From positions 171,041 to 235,040 of the forward strand of contig NZ_QEES01000001.1 of the NCBI RefSeq assembly GCF_003115775.1: a DNA stretch of 64,000 bases, given 5' to 3'. The translations under genes were made by a program, and so were the position numbers. This document shows positions 17,260-24,953 of the stretch, in pieces. Under the pieces are notes generated by a model. It made no database searches, was not told the DNA's origin, and worked only from the letters and a program-made list of their open reading frames with translations. This stretch comes from Cellulomonas sp. WB94. Lineage in GTDB: Bacteria > Actinomycetota > Actinomycetes > Actinomycetales > Cellulomonadaceae. Position 1 is the stretch's first letter, and every line of letters starts with the position of its first letter.

Positions 17260-20200
17260 TCACCGTCCCACCGACGTCTGACGTTCGAGGAAAGGCTCGG
17301 GTGCAGCAATCGACGGAGAGCGGAGTGCCCTTTCGACCGGGACGACGCTCGAGTTGAGCCGCAATGCCTCCGTCGCCAGCGCGAGCGCGTCTGCTTCCTG
17401 GTGGTCACGCACGGCCGATTCTCCGAGAGCCGTGTTCGGATCGGTGACGCCGTACCGATCCCGGTAGGCAGCGACTGTGCGAGCGCGTCCCGCCCATTCC
17501 CTCTGGCCATCGGCGTCATCTGGAACGTTGCCGAGGTCACGGATCCACGCCGCCTCGGCGATCACGGCCCGTCCGACGAGCTCTTGAGCGCGTTCTTCAA
17601 TCAGCCGTTCCCGAGCAGCCAGCGCGTCGGCCATCTCGCCGGTGACAGTCCGTGAGACGGCGGGGATGAGTCCTCCGACGAGGCGCGGTCGCCGCCCGTC
17701 GCCGGCCTCGAGGTTTGCGTCGGTCCACTTGACGATGCGCCCGTGGAGGACCGCGGCCAGGTCGACGGCGCCGACGTCTGCCCGGTCAGCGAGGCGCGGG
17801 AGTGCTGCGGCAATGTCGAGCCCACTCCCCTCCGCTCGACGCAGCGCCGTCGAGAGCGCCCCGAACGCCGACGACTCCTCGACGGTGCGGATGTGTTCGG
17901 CCGACATCCCCGACCGTTCGAGGAGCGCAATCCACTGCGGTGCCTCTGCCACGTGCGCGAGGGTCTCGTACTCCGCGGCGAGCGTGCGGACCGACACCGC
18001 CGCCTCGGCCTCCTCTATGCGCACTTCGTGGGCAGATGTGGCCGCTCCCACGTGGCTGAGGACGGCGGTGAGCACCTCGCGGCCCGTCACCGGAACGTCG
18101 GCGAAGCCCCGCAGCGGTTCGGGCAGCGCGTCGGTGCAGACGTAGGCGCGGTTCGACTCGCGCGCCCGGGTCATCGCGACGTACAGGACTTCGCGCGTCA
18201 TCGAGGGTCCGCTGATCACGGCGTGGGCAGTGTCGACGGTGGCACCTTGCGCCCGGAATGCGGTGGTGGCGTATGCGAGGTCCACATGCTCGGCCGAGTA
18301 CGCCGCGGGCAGCGCGACGGCGGGACCGCCGCGTTCCCGGCGCACGGTGAGGGTTCCGTCGTCGTGCCGCCCGACGACGGTCCACGTGTCGCCGTTCTTG
18401 ACCCAACCGTCCCCGACCGTGAACCGCCGGTAGTTCTCTCGGGTGACGACGCGATCGCCGACGCCGACCATCAAGCCGTCGCGCACGGCAATGCCATTCG
18501 GCTCGACGGCGCCGGCGACAACCCGCTCGGCGCGGGCGCGCTCGTTGAGAGACCGAACGGTCTCGCGATCCCCCGCGATGAGCAGCGACCGGAGGCCGGC
18601 CTGCTCGTCCTGAGCCCACGCGGTGTATGCGGTGTCGACCATAGCTGCCTGATTGCCGGCCACGACCCGGTTGTTCGCCTCGTACGCGCGCAGGCACGAG
18701 GCATCTCCGAGCCGCAGGCGTGTGGATGCCTCGCGCTCCCAGGCGTTGGTGAACCGGCGGGTAGCGCCGAGCTCGGGCACGCCGGGGCCGCGGTCGCGAG
18801 CCAGCAGCCCGAAGGCTCCGCCGGCCTCGATCGCGGAGAGCTGGGCCCAGTCGCCGACGAGCAGGAGCTTCGCGCCGGCCTCGCCGACGCACGCTGCGAT
18901 GCGGTCCATCGACACGGTCCCGGCCAGCGATGCCTCGTCGAGGATCACGAGCTGGCCCGGGCGGAACCGCCATCCGTCGACCGTCGCTGTGAGTCGCTCG
19001 ATGTGGGCGGCCAAGGCGCGGGCTGTCGCCTCGTCGGGTGCAGCGTTGAGCGCCGCGCGGGCACGGTCGATTCTGTCCAGGCGGTCGGGTTCCGCGGCGT
19101 GCTCGACGAGCCACTTGGCGGTGTTCTCGCACGAGATCCCCAGCCGCTCCCCCAGGACATCGGCTGCAGCAGCGGAAGGCGCCAGGCCGACGACGGCGCC
19201 TGCGCCGTGCTGCGCCTCCCACGCGGCGCGGAGGGCGGCGAGGGTGTGGGTCTTGCCCGAGCCGGCGGGGCCGACGAGCACATCGAGCACGCGCCCGGAG
19301 CTCGCGATCGACGCGACGGCGGTCGCTTGGTCGTCGTACAGGCTGTCCGCAGTCGTGAGCGAGGCGGCACCGATGGTGGGGCCGGTGCGATCGCGGCTCG
19401 CGGCGAGGAGTCGCGACTCTGCATCGAGCAACAGCTGGGACGTGTATCGCTCGCCACGGTGGACACGGAACGCCGACGACCCGTCACCGCGGCACAGCGC
19501 CGATGGGGTCGGGGCAAGGGCCGGTGGGGTGAGCAGCACGGAGCGGCGGGCGACCTCATCGACGACGGCTGCCACCACCGCGTCGCGGTCGATTGAGGTG
19601 GCGAACCGATGAGCTTTCAGGGCGCGCGACGCTTCGGCGTCGACGTTCCACGGCGTCCACGTCGACCGCTTGGTCGACAAGGCGGCGAAGACCAGGTCAG
19701 CAGCCTCGGTCACGCGCGGATCAGGCCTGGGGGCGGGTGCCGCGACGACGGGTTCGGCGGGCGGTTCCCGAGGTGCGAGCGCCCGCTCGGCCCACGAGGC
19801 GGCGTCTCCACTCAGCGCCTGACCCGCTCGCGCATGCCACTGCTCGGTGAGCTCCTCCAGGGAGTGGACCACCTTGGGGTTGCGAGTCGTGAGAGTCGCC
19901 TGCTGCCGCATCCGCAGGACGGTCACGGCATCGGGCCGCTGGCCATGTGCCGTCGTGTAGGCGTCGACCAGACGATCGACCTCGACGTCGATGGCGGCCG
20001 AACGGCGGGAGAAGGTTGTGACGAGCTCACGGGGCACGGCGGTGAGCTCGAAAGCGGGATTGCGACCGGGCCCGCGCTCTCGGTACTCCCAGTCCAGACC
20101 GAGACGTGCGGTCACGTGATCGGCGAGCACGGCGTCGTACCGCTCAGACATCGCCACCGCAGCGCGGTGCACTGGCCGCGAGTCCAGCGTTCGCCACCGC

Positions 20201-20799
20201 CCGTCGGGTCCCTGGACGCGGTTTGCGAGGACGACGTGGGTGTGCAAGTTCGGGTCGTTCTCCCGCGAGTCCCAGTGGTCGAAGGCTGCTGCGACCACGC
20301 CACGCACGTCGACCTGGGCGACGCCGTTCGTCCCGATCCGGGTCTTGGCCACGTCGCGCTCGATGACAGCCAGGACGTCGGCGACCGCCTCGCGGTGTGC
20401 GGCGTAGATGACCTCGCGGGTGGCCGGGTCGGCCAGGGCCCACAGGACGGACACGGACTTCGGGACGGTGAAGGTGCAGTCGAAGCCGGCGACGGGGCGG
20501 CGCGGGTCGCCGTCGGAGTACACGTGCGGCGACCGACCGAGCGCAGCGCCGGTCGCCGGGTCTTGCCCGTCAGCGAACAACCGCTCCATCTGCACCGGCG
20601 TCACGAACGACCCAGCCGCCACCCCGACGCCGTCGGCGACCCCGGTCAGCCCGCGACCCAGCCACGTTCCGGGTGGCGCGCCGTGAGATGCGTAGTACCG
20701 CGTCATTGGCGAGCCCGGCGCAGCGCGACCGTGGTCCTTCGCGACCGAGTCCAGCAGGTAGGTGTAAGAGTCGCCGGCGTACCTCACGCACATGCTCAT
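17260..20799 (-). CDS. MobF-family relaxase/helicase (TrwC/TraA-like)
   Basis: This ~1179-residue protein should nick the element's transfer origin, stay bound to the 5' end and unwind the strand for export. The N-terminal relaxase domain has candidate nucleophile tyrosines in RYYASHG near residue 35, FTVPKSVSVLWAL near 110, and the metal-binding HUH segment DHWDSRENDPNLHTHVVLANR near 170-190. The C-terminal half is a RecD2/TraI-like helicase: Walker A GPAGSGKTHT near 515, a Walker B region VILDEASLAGT near 620, and TTAFRAQGATVDTAH plus LYVAMTRARESNRAYV near 840-880. The ATG at 20799 shares one base with the stop of the upstream zinc-finger gene (TGATG), indicating coupling. No oriT can be pinned down by eye; the 21162-21269 region is the obvious place to look. 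Confidence 0.93.
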   Translation of the reverse strand: MSMCVRYAGDSYTYLLDSVAKDHGRAAPGSPMTRYYASHGAPPGTWLGRGLTGVADGVGVAAGSFVTPVQMERLFADGQDPATGAALGRSPHVYSDGDPRRPVAGFDCTFTVPKSVSVLWALADPATREVIYAAHREAVADVLAVIERDVAKTRIGTNGVAQVDVRGVVAAAFDHWDSRENDPNLHTHVVLANRVQGPDGRWRTLDSRPVHRAAVAMSERYDAVLADHVTARLGLDWEYRERGPGRNPAFELTAVPRELVTTFSRRSAAIDVEVDRLVDAYTTAHGQRPDAVTVLRMRQQATLTTRNPKVVHSLEELTEQWHARAGQALSGDAASWAERALAPREPPAEPVVAAPAPRPDPRVTEAADLVFAALSTKRSTWTPWNVDAEASRALKAHRFATSIDRDAVVAAVVDEVARRSVLLTPPALAPTPSALCRGDGSSAFRVHRGERYTSQLLLDAESRLLAASRDRTGPTIGAASLTTADSLYDDQATAVASIASSGRVLDVLVGPAGSGKTHTLAALRAAWEAQHGAGAVVGLAPSAAAADVLGERLGISCENTAKWLVEHAAEPDRLDRIDRARAALNAAPDEATARALAAHIERLTATVDGWRFRPGQLVILDEASLAGTVSMDRIAACVGEAGAKLLLVGDWAQLSAIEAGGAFGLLARDRGPGVPELGATRRFTNAWEREASTRLRLGDASCLRAYEANNRVVAGNQAAMVDTAYTAWAQDEQAGLRSLLIAGDRETVRSLNERARAERVVAGAVEPNGIAVRDGLMVGVGDRVVTRENYRRFTVGDGWVKNGDTWTVVGRHDDGTLTVRRERGGPAVALPAAYSAEHVDLAYATTAFRAQGATVDTAHAVISGPSMTREVLYVAMTRARESNRAYVCTDALPEPLRGFADVPVTGREVLTAVLSHVGAATSAHEVRIEEAEAAVSVRTLAAEYETLAHVAEAPQWIALLERSGMSAEHIRTVEESSAFGALSTALRRAEGSGLDIAAALPRLADRADVGAVDLAAVLHGRIVKWTDANLEAGDGRRPRLVGGLIPAVSRTVTGEMADALAARERLIEERAQELVGRAVIAEAAWIRDLGNVPDDADGQREWAGRARTVAAYRDRYGVTDPNTALGESAVRDHQEADALALATEALRLNSSVVPVERALRSPSIAAPEPFLERQTSVGR

Positions 20800-21161
20800 C
20801 ACGCGGCATCACCGAGGCTCTCGGCCCGAGCCTGCGCCGCCCGCGCGCGAGCGGCGCGCTGGCGGCACATGTCCGAGCAGTACCGGGCCGACGCGCGCAT
20901 CTGGGTCGGCAGTCGACGCCGGCAGGCGGCGCACCGGCGCACGGTCCGCCTCCGTCGCCAGGCTCGCGCCTGGCAGGCCCGTGAACAGAACGCGGCGTCT
21001 CGGCGGCGCGACTCGAAGCGCTCGCCGCACTCGGCGCAGACGGCGCCGACCAGGCCGTCGGCGAGGCGCGGGGTTGCGGCGTCGGCCCAGGCGCGGGCGG
21101 GCCAGCGGCGGCGACGGTGCGTGGCGTGCGGCATGGACTGGGGAGCGCGCCCGATGCGCAC
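20799..21161 (-). CDS. Small protein with two FCS-like zinc fingers, coupled to relaxase
   Basis: The product carries two similar metal-binding repeats. The first is CAECGERF followed by AAFCSRACQARAWRRRR; the second is CAACRRRL followed by ARYCSDMCRQRAARAR. Each has the CxxC...(F/Y)CSxxC pattern seen in small actinobacterial element proteins, and each ends in an Arg-rich helix suited to binding nucleic acid. The stop overlaps the relaxase start, so the two are probably made together, and a role as relaxosome accessory or regulator is plausible. The start is uncertain: GTG 21161 gives 120 residues, while ATG 21134 would give 111; neither has a convincing ribosome site. Confidence 0.72.
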   Translation of the reverse strand: MRIGRAPQSMPHATHRRRRWPARAWADAATPRLADGLVGAVCAECGERFESRRRDAAFCSRACQARAWRRRRTVRRCAACRRRLPTQMRASARYCSDMCRQRAARARAAQARAESLGDAA

Positions 21162-21269
21162 GACGTCACGGCACGGGCCTCACATGCCAGAGGAGTGGAG
21201 GCGATCGTGCACTCAGCGCTCCGCGGTCGCGAGCAAGCAACCCGAATGCTCCGCGGGCGCTCGCCGCAC

Positions 21270-21779
21270 TCAACCGGCGACCCGGCGACGGATCTCCTTC
21301 ATCGACAAGATCAGGTGCGTCGGTTCCACCGGCGACTCAAGGAAGTCACCATTGGCGAGATAGAACGCCTTGGCGGCATCGTCACGGCAGTGGATGAGGA
21401 GGGCTGCTGCACCGACGCCCTGGCTCAGCTTGAACGCCTGCTCCATGGCGTGACGGAGGAGCCCGGCCCCCACGCCCTGCCCCTGCGCGGTCAAGTCGAC
21501 AGCGAGTCGCGCCAGGAGGATGCAGGGTGTCTCGACCGGGCGGTTCTTCTGCAACCGCTCCGGCAACCGGGCCGTCGTGTAGGCCGACATCGCGATGGCG
21601 TAGTACCCGAGTACCACGCCATCGCGCACGGTCACGTAGGTCACCGCGTTGTTCGCCTGCTGGTTCTCGAGCGAGAAGCGCTGGAACCAGCTGTCGAGCT
21701 CGTCGGCGCCGCTGGCGAACTGGCTGCGATCGTCGCCCTTCTCGAGGCGTCGAGGCGCGTGAAGGATGCCGTCGGTCAT
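21270..21779 (-). CDS. GNAT acetyltransferase toxin (TacT/AtaT-like)
   Basis: The ~169-residue GNAT protein has the acetyl-CoA binding motif QGQGVGAGLL near residue 106 within LARLAVDLTAQG. The late AKAFYLANGDF segment supplies the Tyr that usually acts as general acid. Proteins of this size paired with a DUF1778 partner are toxins that acetylate the amino acid on charged tRNA and stop translation. The ATG at 21779 overlaps the antitoxin stop by four bases (ATGA), the standard layout for such pairs. The upstream in-frame extension to 21827 lies inside the antitoxin gene and is unlikely to be used. The pair probably stabilises the conjugative element. Confidence 0.88.
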   Translation of the reverse strand: MTDGILHAPRRLEKGDDRSQFASGADELDSWFQRFSLENQQANNAVTYVTVRDGVVLGYYAIAMSAYTTARLPERLQKNRPVETPCILLARLAVDLTAQGQGVGAGLLRHAMEQAFKLSQGVGAAALLIHCRDDAAKAFYLANGDFLESPVEPTHLILSMKEIRRRVAG

Positions 21780-22090
21780 CGCTGCTTCGGAGCGAAGGGC
21801 TTGTCGAACGGCGACGGGCGGGACCACAGCCGCTCGAACTTCTCGGTGGACGCCAACGGCTCGTCGAGTAGACGCAGGAACTCGTCGTACTGCTCCGGCG
21901 ACCCGGTGAACCAGCGGCGCTCCGCCAGGATGCGCTCAGCCTGCTCCACAGCCGATGCGAGGATGAACTCAGTCATCGTGCGGTCCGTCGCCACGGCCGC
22001 CTGACGAAGGACTGCCTCCTGGCGATCCGTCGCGCGGACCTCGATACGTTGGCTCTTGATCGCGCGGGGTGTCAGCGCTTGCCGTGTCAT
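21776..22090 (-). CDS. DUF1778-family antitoxin (TacA-like)
   Basis: The 104-residue protein begins MTRQALTPRAIKSQRIEVRATDRQEAVLRQAA and continues with MTEFILASAVEQAERIL, the ribbon-helix-helix DNA-binding domain of DUF1778 antitoxins. The C-terminal part ending FDKPFAPKQR should wrap the toxin. The ATG at 22090 is preceded by GGAGG five bases upstream, which decides the start over a longer reading to 22156. It probably represses its own promoter through the repeat just upstream. Confidence 0.88.
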   Translation of the reverse strand: MTRQALTPRAIKSQRIEVRATDRQEAVLRQAAVATDRTMTEFILASAVEQAERILAERRWFTGSPEQYDEFLRLLDEPLASTEKFERLWSRPSPFDKPFAPKQR

Positions 22091-22105
22091 CACAACCTCC
22101 GAGTC

Positions 22106-22128
22106 TGTACGGACAGCGTACGTACGGA
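22106..22128 (-). promoter_or_regulatory. Repeated GTACGGA sites upstream of the toxin-antitoxin pair
   Basis: GTACGGA occurs at 22107-22113 and again at 22122-22128, 15 bases apart, and the second copy overlaps the self-complementary CGTACGTACG. This sits directly upstream of the antitoxin ribosome site. Ribbon-helix-helix antitoxins bind such short repeats, so this is the likely autoregulatory operator. Confidence 0.45.
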
Positions 22129-22186
22129 AATCGGATGGGTCAACCGACTCTGGCACAACGAGCGCAAGCGCACGGGGTCACGGGAC

Positions 22187-22414
22187 ATGTCCGCCTGGTT
22201 GCGCGGCGGGGCCGCCAGGGATGTGGTGCGCAAGCTCGAGAAGGAGCTGCACCGCAAGGCGCCGCCCTTCGAGTGCGAGCAGCTCGTGTTCCCCGTGTGC
22301 GACGACGAGATCCGCGAGTCTGCCACCGGGCGCTGCCTAGTCCCCGAGCGCGTCTACAACAGCGCGGCGTGGCCCGGCGAGCTCACCGCGCTACTCCGAC
22401 CGCACTTCGACTGA
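22187..22414 (+). CDS. Small hypothetical protein (75 aa), doubtful
   Basis: An open frame running MSAWLRGGAARDVVRKLEKEL to ALLRPHFD could encode a 75-residue, charged, partly helical protein divergent from the antitoxin gene. It has two Cys (FECEQ, FPVCDD) and one more near the end (RCLVPE), which might bind metal. The ribosome site is weak and no family is recognised. The frame remains open upstream to about 22049, across the antitoxin promoter, so that extension is not credible. It could be a remnant of a larger gene. Confidence 0.35.
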   Translation: MSAWLRGGAARDVVRKLEKELHRKAPPFECEQLVFPVCDDEIRESATGRCLVPERVYNSAAWPGELTALLRPHFD

Positions 22415-22537
22415 CTGCCGTGTCTCTGGGACCTGGTCGCCGCCTCCCGGGCGCGCGCTCGGTTGGGGAGCTCGGACGGCGCACCCGGTCTCAGCTGACT
22501 CGTTGTGGAGCCGTCGCACCGCTGACAGCATGTGCGC

Positions 22538-22834
22538 ATGGACCGGCCTCTCCGCAGGCGACTCGCCACCGTCATCACACTCGGTGCCGTGCTGCTCATC
22601 GTCGGCATCGCGCTCTTCGCGCGCAACGGCCTCACCGAGCGGCCCGTTGGTTGGTTCGCCTACGCGCCCTTGACCAACACCAAGTTCGCGAGTGACGCCC
22701 CCGGCCGGCTCGTCCTGATGCAGTCCGGCAGCTGGTGGGGACTGGCACTGGCCAGCGTCGGAGCCATCACTGTCAGTGGCGCGCTCGGCTACGCCGTCGC
22801 CAGCCGACACCGAAAGTCCTCCACTGCCGTCTGA
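22538..22834 (+). CDS. Small membrane protein with two helices
   Basis: The 98-residue product has a basic N-terminus (MDRPLRRRL), a first membrane helix at about residues 10-27 (VITLGAVLLIVGIALFA), an exported loop with GWFAYAPLTNTKF, and a second helix at about 66-86 (WWGLALASVGAITVSGALGYAV) followed by a basic tail. Both ends should be cytoplasmic. The loop motif resembles those of small actinobacterial membrane proteins of unknown role. A GTG six bases upstream (22532) is an alternative start. No link to neighbours is evident. Confidence 0.6.
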   Translation: MDRPLRRRLATVITLGAVLLIVGIALFARNGLTERPVGWFAYAPLTNTKFASDAPGRLVLMQSGSWWGLALASVGAITVSGALGYAVASRHRKSSTAV

Positions 22835-22943
22835 CTCCTGCGGGCCGGCCCCAAGGTCAGCCGCTGAGCGTTGCCACTACACCTTCTGATCCGTCGCACT
22901 GGCGGCGAGCCGTTCAAGCGATCAATCCTGGAGTGCTGTCCGC

Positions 22944-23642
22944 ATGCCTGCACCTGCACCTGCCTCGCAGGCAGACCAGCCGATGACCCATCTGGCATCG
23001 GATTCACCACGTGCGTGCCCCGTGCGCTCGAGTCCGGCCATCTCGACGCAGAACAGCCGTGGGCCTACCGTGTGGCCGGTGGCGACCACCGACGTCGTGA
23101 GCGACGCGAAGACTGAGGCGCAGCGTTTGCTGAGCGTGGAGCTGCAGCGCTGGGTCCACGTCGCCGGCGTGGCCGAGGCCGCCGCTGTCGCGTCTCGCAC
23201 CGTCGCCGACGGGGATACCGAGCTCCTGATCGCGGCCGCGTGGCTCCACGACATCGGGTACTCCGAGCAACTGCGCGGCACCGGATTCCATCCGCTCGAC
23301 GGCGCGCGGCACCTCCGCGCTGCAGGAGCGTCTGATCGCCTCTGTCGCCTGGTCGCCAATCACACAAGTGCGTCAGTGGAGGCGGACGCTCGAGGGCTGG
23401 CACGAGCTCTCGCAGAGGAGTTCCCGCCTGAGGACTCGCCCACCGCCGACGCACTCACGTACGCGGATTTGACGACCGGCGCGCACGGCGAACCAACAAC
23501 CGTCGAGGACCGCCTTGCCGACATCTACGACCGCTACCCACCCGGCCACGTCGTGCACGAGTCGATCCGCCGTGCGGAGCCCGACCTCATCGCGACCGTG
23601 CGCCGCGTCGAGGCCCGCCTGGCTGCTGCTCAGCCGAGGTAG
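22944..23642 (+). CDS. HD-domain phosphohydrolase
   Basis: The conserved part begins near TEAQRLLSVELQRWVHVAGVAEAA and contains the metal-binding pair WLHDIGY, then FHPLDGARHLR and NHTSA, the His/Asp order of HD hydrolases that act on nucleotides or phosphate esters. The first ~45 residues from the ATG at 22944 are low-complexity and poorly supported. GTG at 23079 or 23097 gives a protein starting right at the conserved domain and is likely the true start. Its end overlaps the end of the convergent NUDIX gene by 13 bases, and the HD-NUDIX-XRE trio recurs as a cassette in actinobacteria. Substrate cannot be inferred. Confidence 0.72.
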   Translation: MPAPAPASQADQPMTHLASDSPRACPVRSSPAISTQNSRGPTVWPVATTDVVSDAKTEAQRLLSVELQRWVHVAGVAEAAAVASRTVADGDTELLIAAAWLHDIGYSEQLRGTGFHPLDGARHLRAAGASDRLCRLVANHTSASVEADARGLARALAEEFPPEDSPTADALTYADLTTGAHGEPTTVEDRLADIYDRYPPGHVVHESIRRAEPDLIATVRRVEARLAAAQPR

Positions 23643-24100
23643 GGCTCGGCCCGCTCCTCGAAGAAGTGCTCGATCCGCTTCCGCATCGACGGGTGGATGC
23701 GGAGCCCGTCGAGCTCGTCCCGCGCAACCCAGCGCAGCTCCTGGCTCTCGGAGTCCTTCTCCAGCGTCCCACCGAGCACCCGGCATCGGAACGACAGCGT
23801 GAACTGCTGGCGCACCTCGCCGTCGGTGTAGGCGATGAGGTGCTTGGGGTCGGTGTAGGTGCCGACCAGCCCGGTCACTTCGACGTCGAGCCCGGTCTCC
23901 TCGCGCACCTCGCGCACGACGGTCTCGACGATGGACTCGCCGAAGTCGTGGGTGCCGCCGGGTAGCGCCCACAGGTCGTTGTCCACGCGGTGCTCGAGCA
24001 GCAGCCGTCCCTCGTCATCGGTGATGCAGCCGACGGCGGCCGGGACCACGCTGTTGGGCGTCGGCGCGTCGGGGTCGTCGTAGTAGTCGGTGCGTGCCAT
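23630..24100 (-). CDS. NUDIX hydrolase, Pif-like
   Basis: A complete NUDIX box is visible near residues 47-69: GGTHDFGESIVETVVREVREETGLD, matching Gx5Ex7REUxEExGU, and it is preceded by LLLEHRVDNDLWALP. The protein of 156 residues should hydrolyse a nucleoside diphosphate linked to another group. It follows the XRE regulator by a single base, so the two are one operon. In pSAM2-type integrative elements the transfer-immunity protein Pif contains a NUDIX motif, so this pair may serve as the element's entry-exclusion module; that is inference from context. Confidence 0.85.
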   Translation of the reverse strand: MARTDYYDDPDAPTPNSVVPAAVGCITDDEGRLLLEHRVDNDLWALPGGTHDFGESIVETVVREVREETGLDVEVTGLVGTYTDPKHLIAYTDGEVRQQFTLSFRCRVLGGTLEKDSESQELRWVARDELDGLRIHPSMRKRIEHFFEERAEPYLG

Positions 24101-24101
24101 C

Positions 24102-24845
24102 TCATGCCTCCGCTCGGTGGTACTCGCGGGCGCCGGCCCATGCCTGGTCGAATCCTTGACAGTAGCGATCGAACAGGAATCCGCCTGGTGCTCGGCGCAG
24201 GTGGGCGATCGGCGCCTGCGCGGCGGGCACGCCGAGGATGTGGTGGTTGGCCAGCAGCTCGTTGTCGGCCATGTACAGCGAGGCGTACAGGGTCGTGTCG
24301 TGGAGGCGGACTTCGATGCCGGGGTGGTCGACGAGCCGCCCGATGACGTGGAGCGCGTTGCGGATCCGGGCCGCCATGTCGATGTGCTCTTCTTGCCCGC
24401 GCAGGGCGACGGCTGCGCAGTCGGGGTCGCCGAGCGCGAGGCGGATCTTGACTCCGGCGTCGGCCCGGGCGCGCAGGTCCTCCAGAACCGTCGGGTCGGT
24501 CTCGAACCACGGCAGACCTGCGTAGACGAGCACCCTGATTGAGGTTGTCGGGCCGTTGATCAGCCCAGTCCACAGGTGGCGCGGCACCTCGCCGCGGTGG
24601 GGGTAGACCGCGACGAGCTCGCTCGCGCCGGTCGCGGGGGCTGGGTCGTCGTCTCGCAGTGGCCACAGGTACGACGGCTCGACGACGAGCGTCGACGCGA
24701 CACTCCACTGGTTGTCCTCCCGCGGAACCCTGCCGGTGCTGATCCACCGCTCGACCGTCTTCTGGTCCGCGCCGACGATCTCCGCCAACCGCGCCGGGTT
24801 CAGGCCCTTGGCGTGCATCGCCGTCTCGAGCCGGATGTTCTTCAT
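24102..24845 (-). CDS. XRE-family regulator with DUF5919-like C-terminal domain
   Basis: Residues 1-45 form a helix-turn-helix: METAM-like start MKNIRLETAMHAKG, then PARLAEIVGADQKTVERWISTGRVP. The remaining ~200 residues (YAGLPWFETDPTVLEDLRARADAGVKIRLALGDPD, then LHDTTLYASLYMADNELLANHHILG) match the layout of actinobacterial XRE proteins carrying a DUF5919-type domain, which looks phospholipase D-like but has no clear HKD pair here. The ATG at 24845 begins right at the conserved domain; the longer reading to 24929 crosses the operator region. It probably controls both its own operon and the divergent transfer operon through the repeats at 24869-24950. Confidence 0.82.
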   Translation of the reverse strand: MKNIRLETAMHAKGLNPARLAEIVGADQKTVERWISTGRVPREDNQWSVASTLVVEPSYLWPLRDDDPAPATGASELVAVYPHRGEVPRHLWTGLINGPTTSIRVLVYAGLPWFETDPTVLEDLRARADAGVKIRLALGDPDCAAVALRGQEEHIDMAARIRNALHVIGRLVDHPGIEVRLHDTTLYASLYMADNELLANHHILGVPAAQAPIAHLRRAPGGFLFDRYCQGFDQAWAGAREYHRAEA

Positions 24846-24868
24846 GACCTGCCCCCGATCGGTTGCGG

Positions 24869-24896
24869 GGGACGTCCGGGACGCGCCGGGACGTCC
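24869..24896. promoter_or_regulatory. Two GGGACGTCC repeats upstream of the XRE gene
   Basis: The self-complementary 8-mer GGACGTCC within GGGACGTCC appears at 24869-24877 and 24888-24896, 19 bases apart, about two helical turns. The position, just ahead of the XRE regulator start and in a divergent promoter region, suggests autoregulatory operators. Confidence 0.5.
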
Positions 24897-24923
24897 TGAA
24901 GTGTCCTGCGGGACCCTGACCCC

Positions 24924-24950
24924 GTCCATGGGGTCCGACGTCGGATGGAC
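24924..24950. promoter_or_regulatory. Nested palindrome ahead of the transfer operon
   Basis: TCCGACGTCGGA (24934-24945) is a perfect 12-base palindrome, flanked by GTCCAT at 24924-24929 and its complement ATGGAC at 24945-24950. It lies at the very start of the plus-strand transfer operon and close to the XRE sites, so it is a likely operator for switching transfer on. Confidence 0.45.
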
Positions 24951-24953
24951 GTC

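Noticed and set aside
22049..22186. Upstream extension of the 75-residue frame
   Set aside because: It covers the antitoxin promoter and ribosome site and has no start signal.
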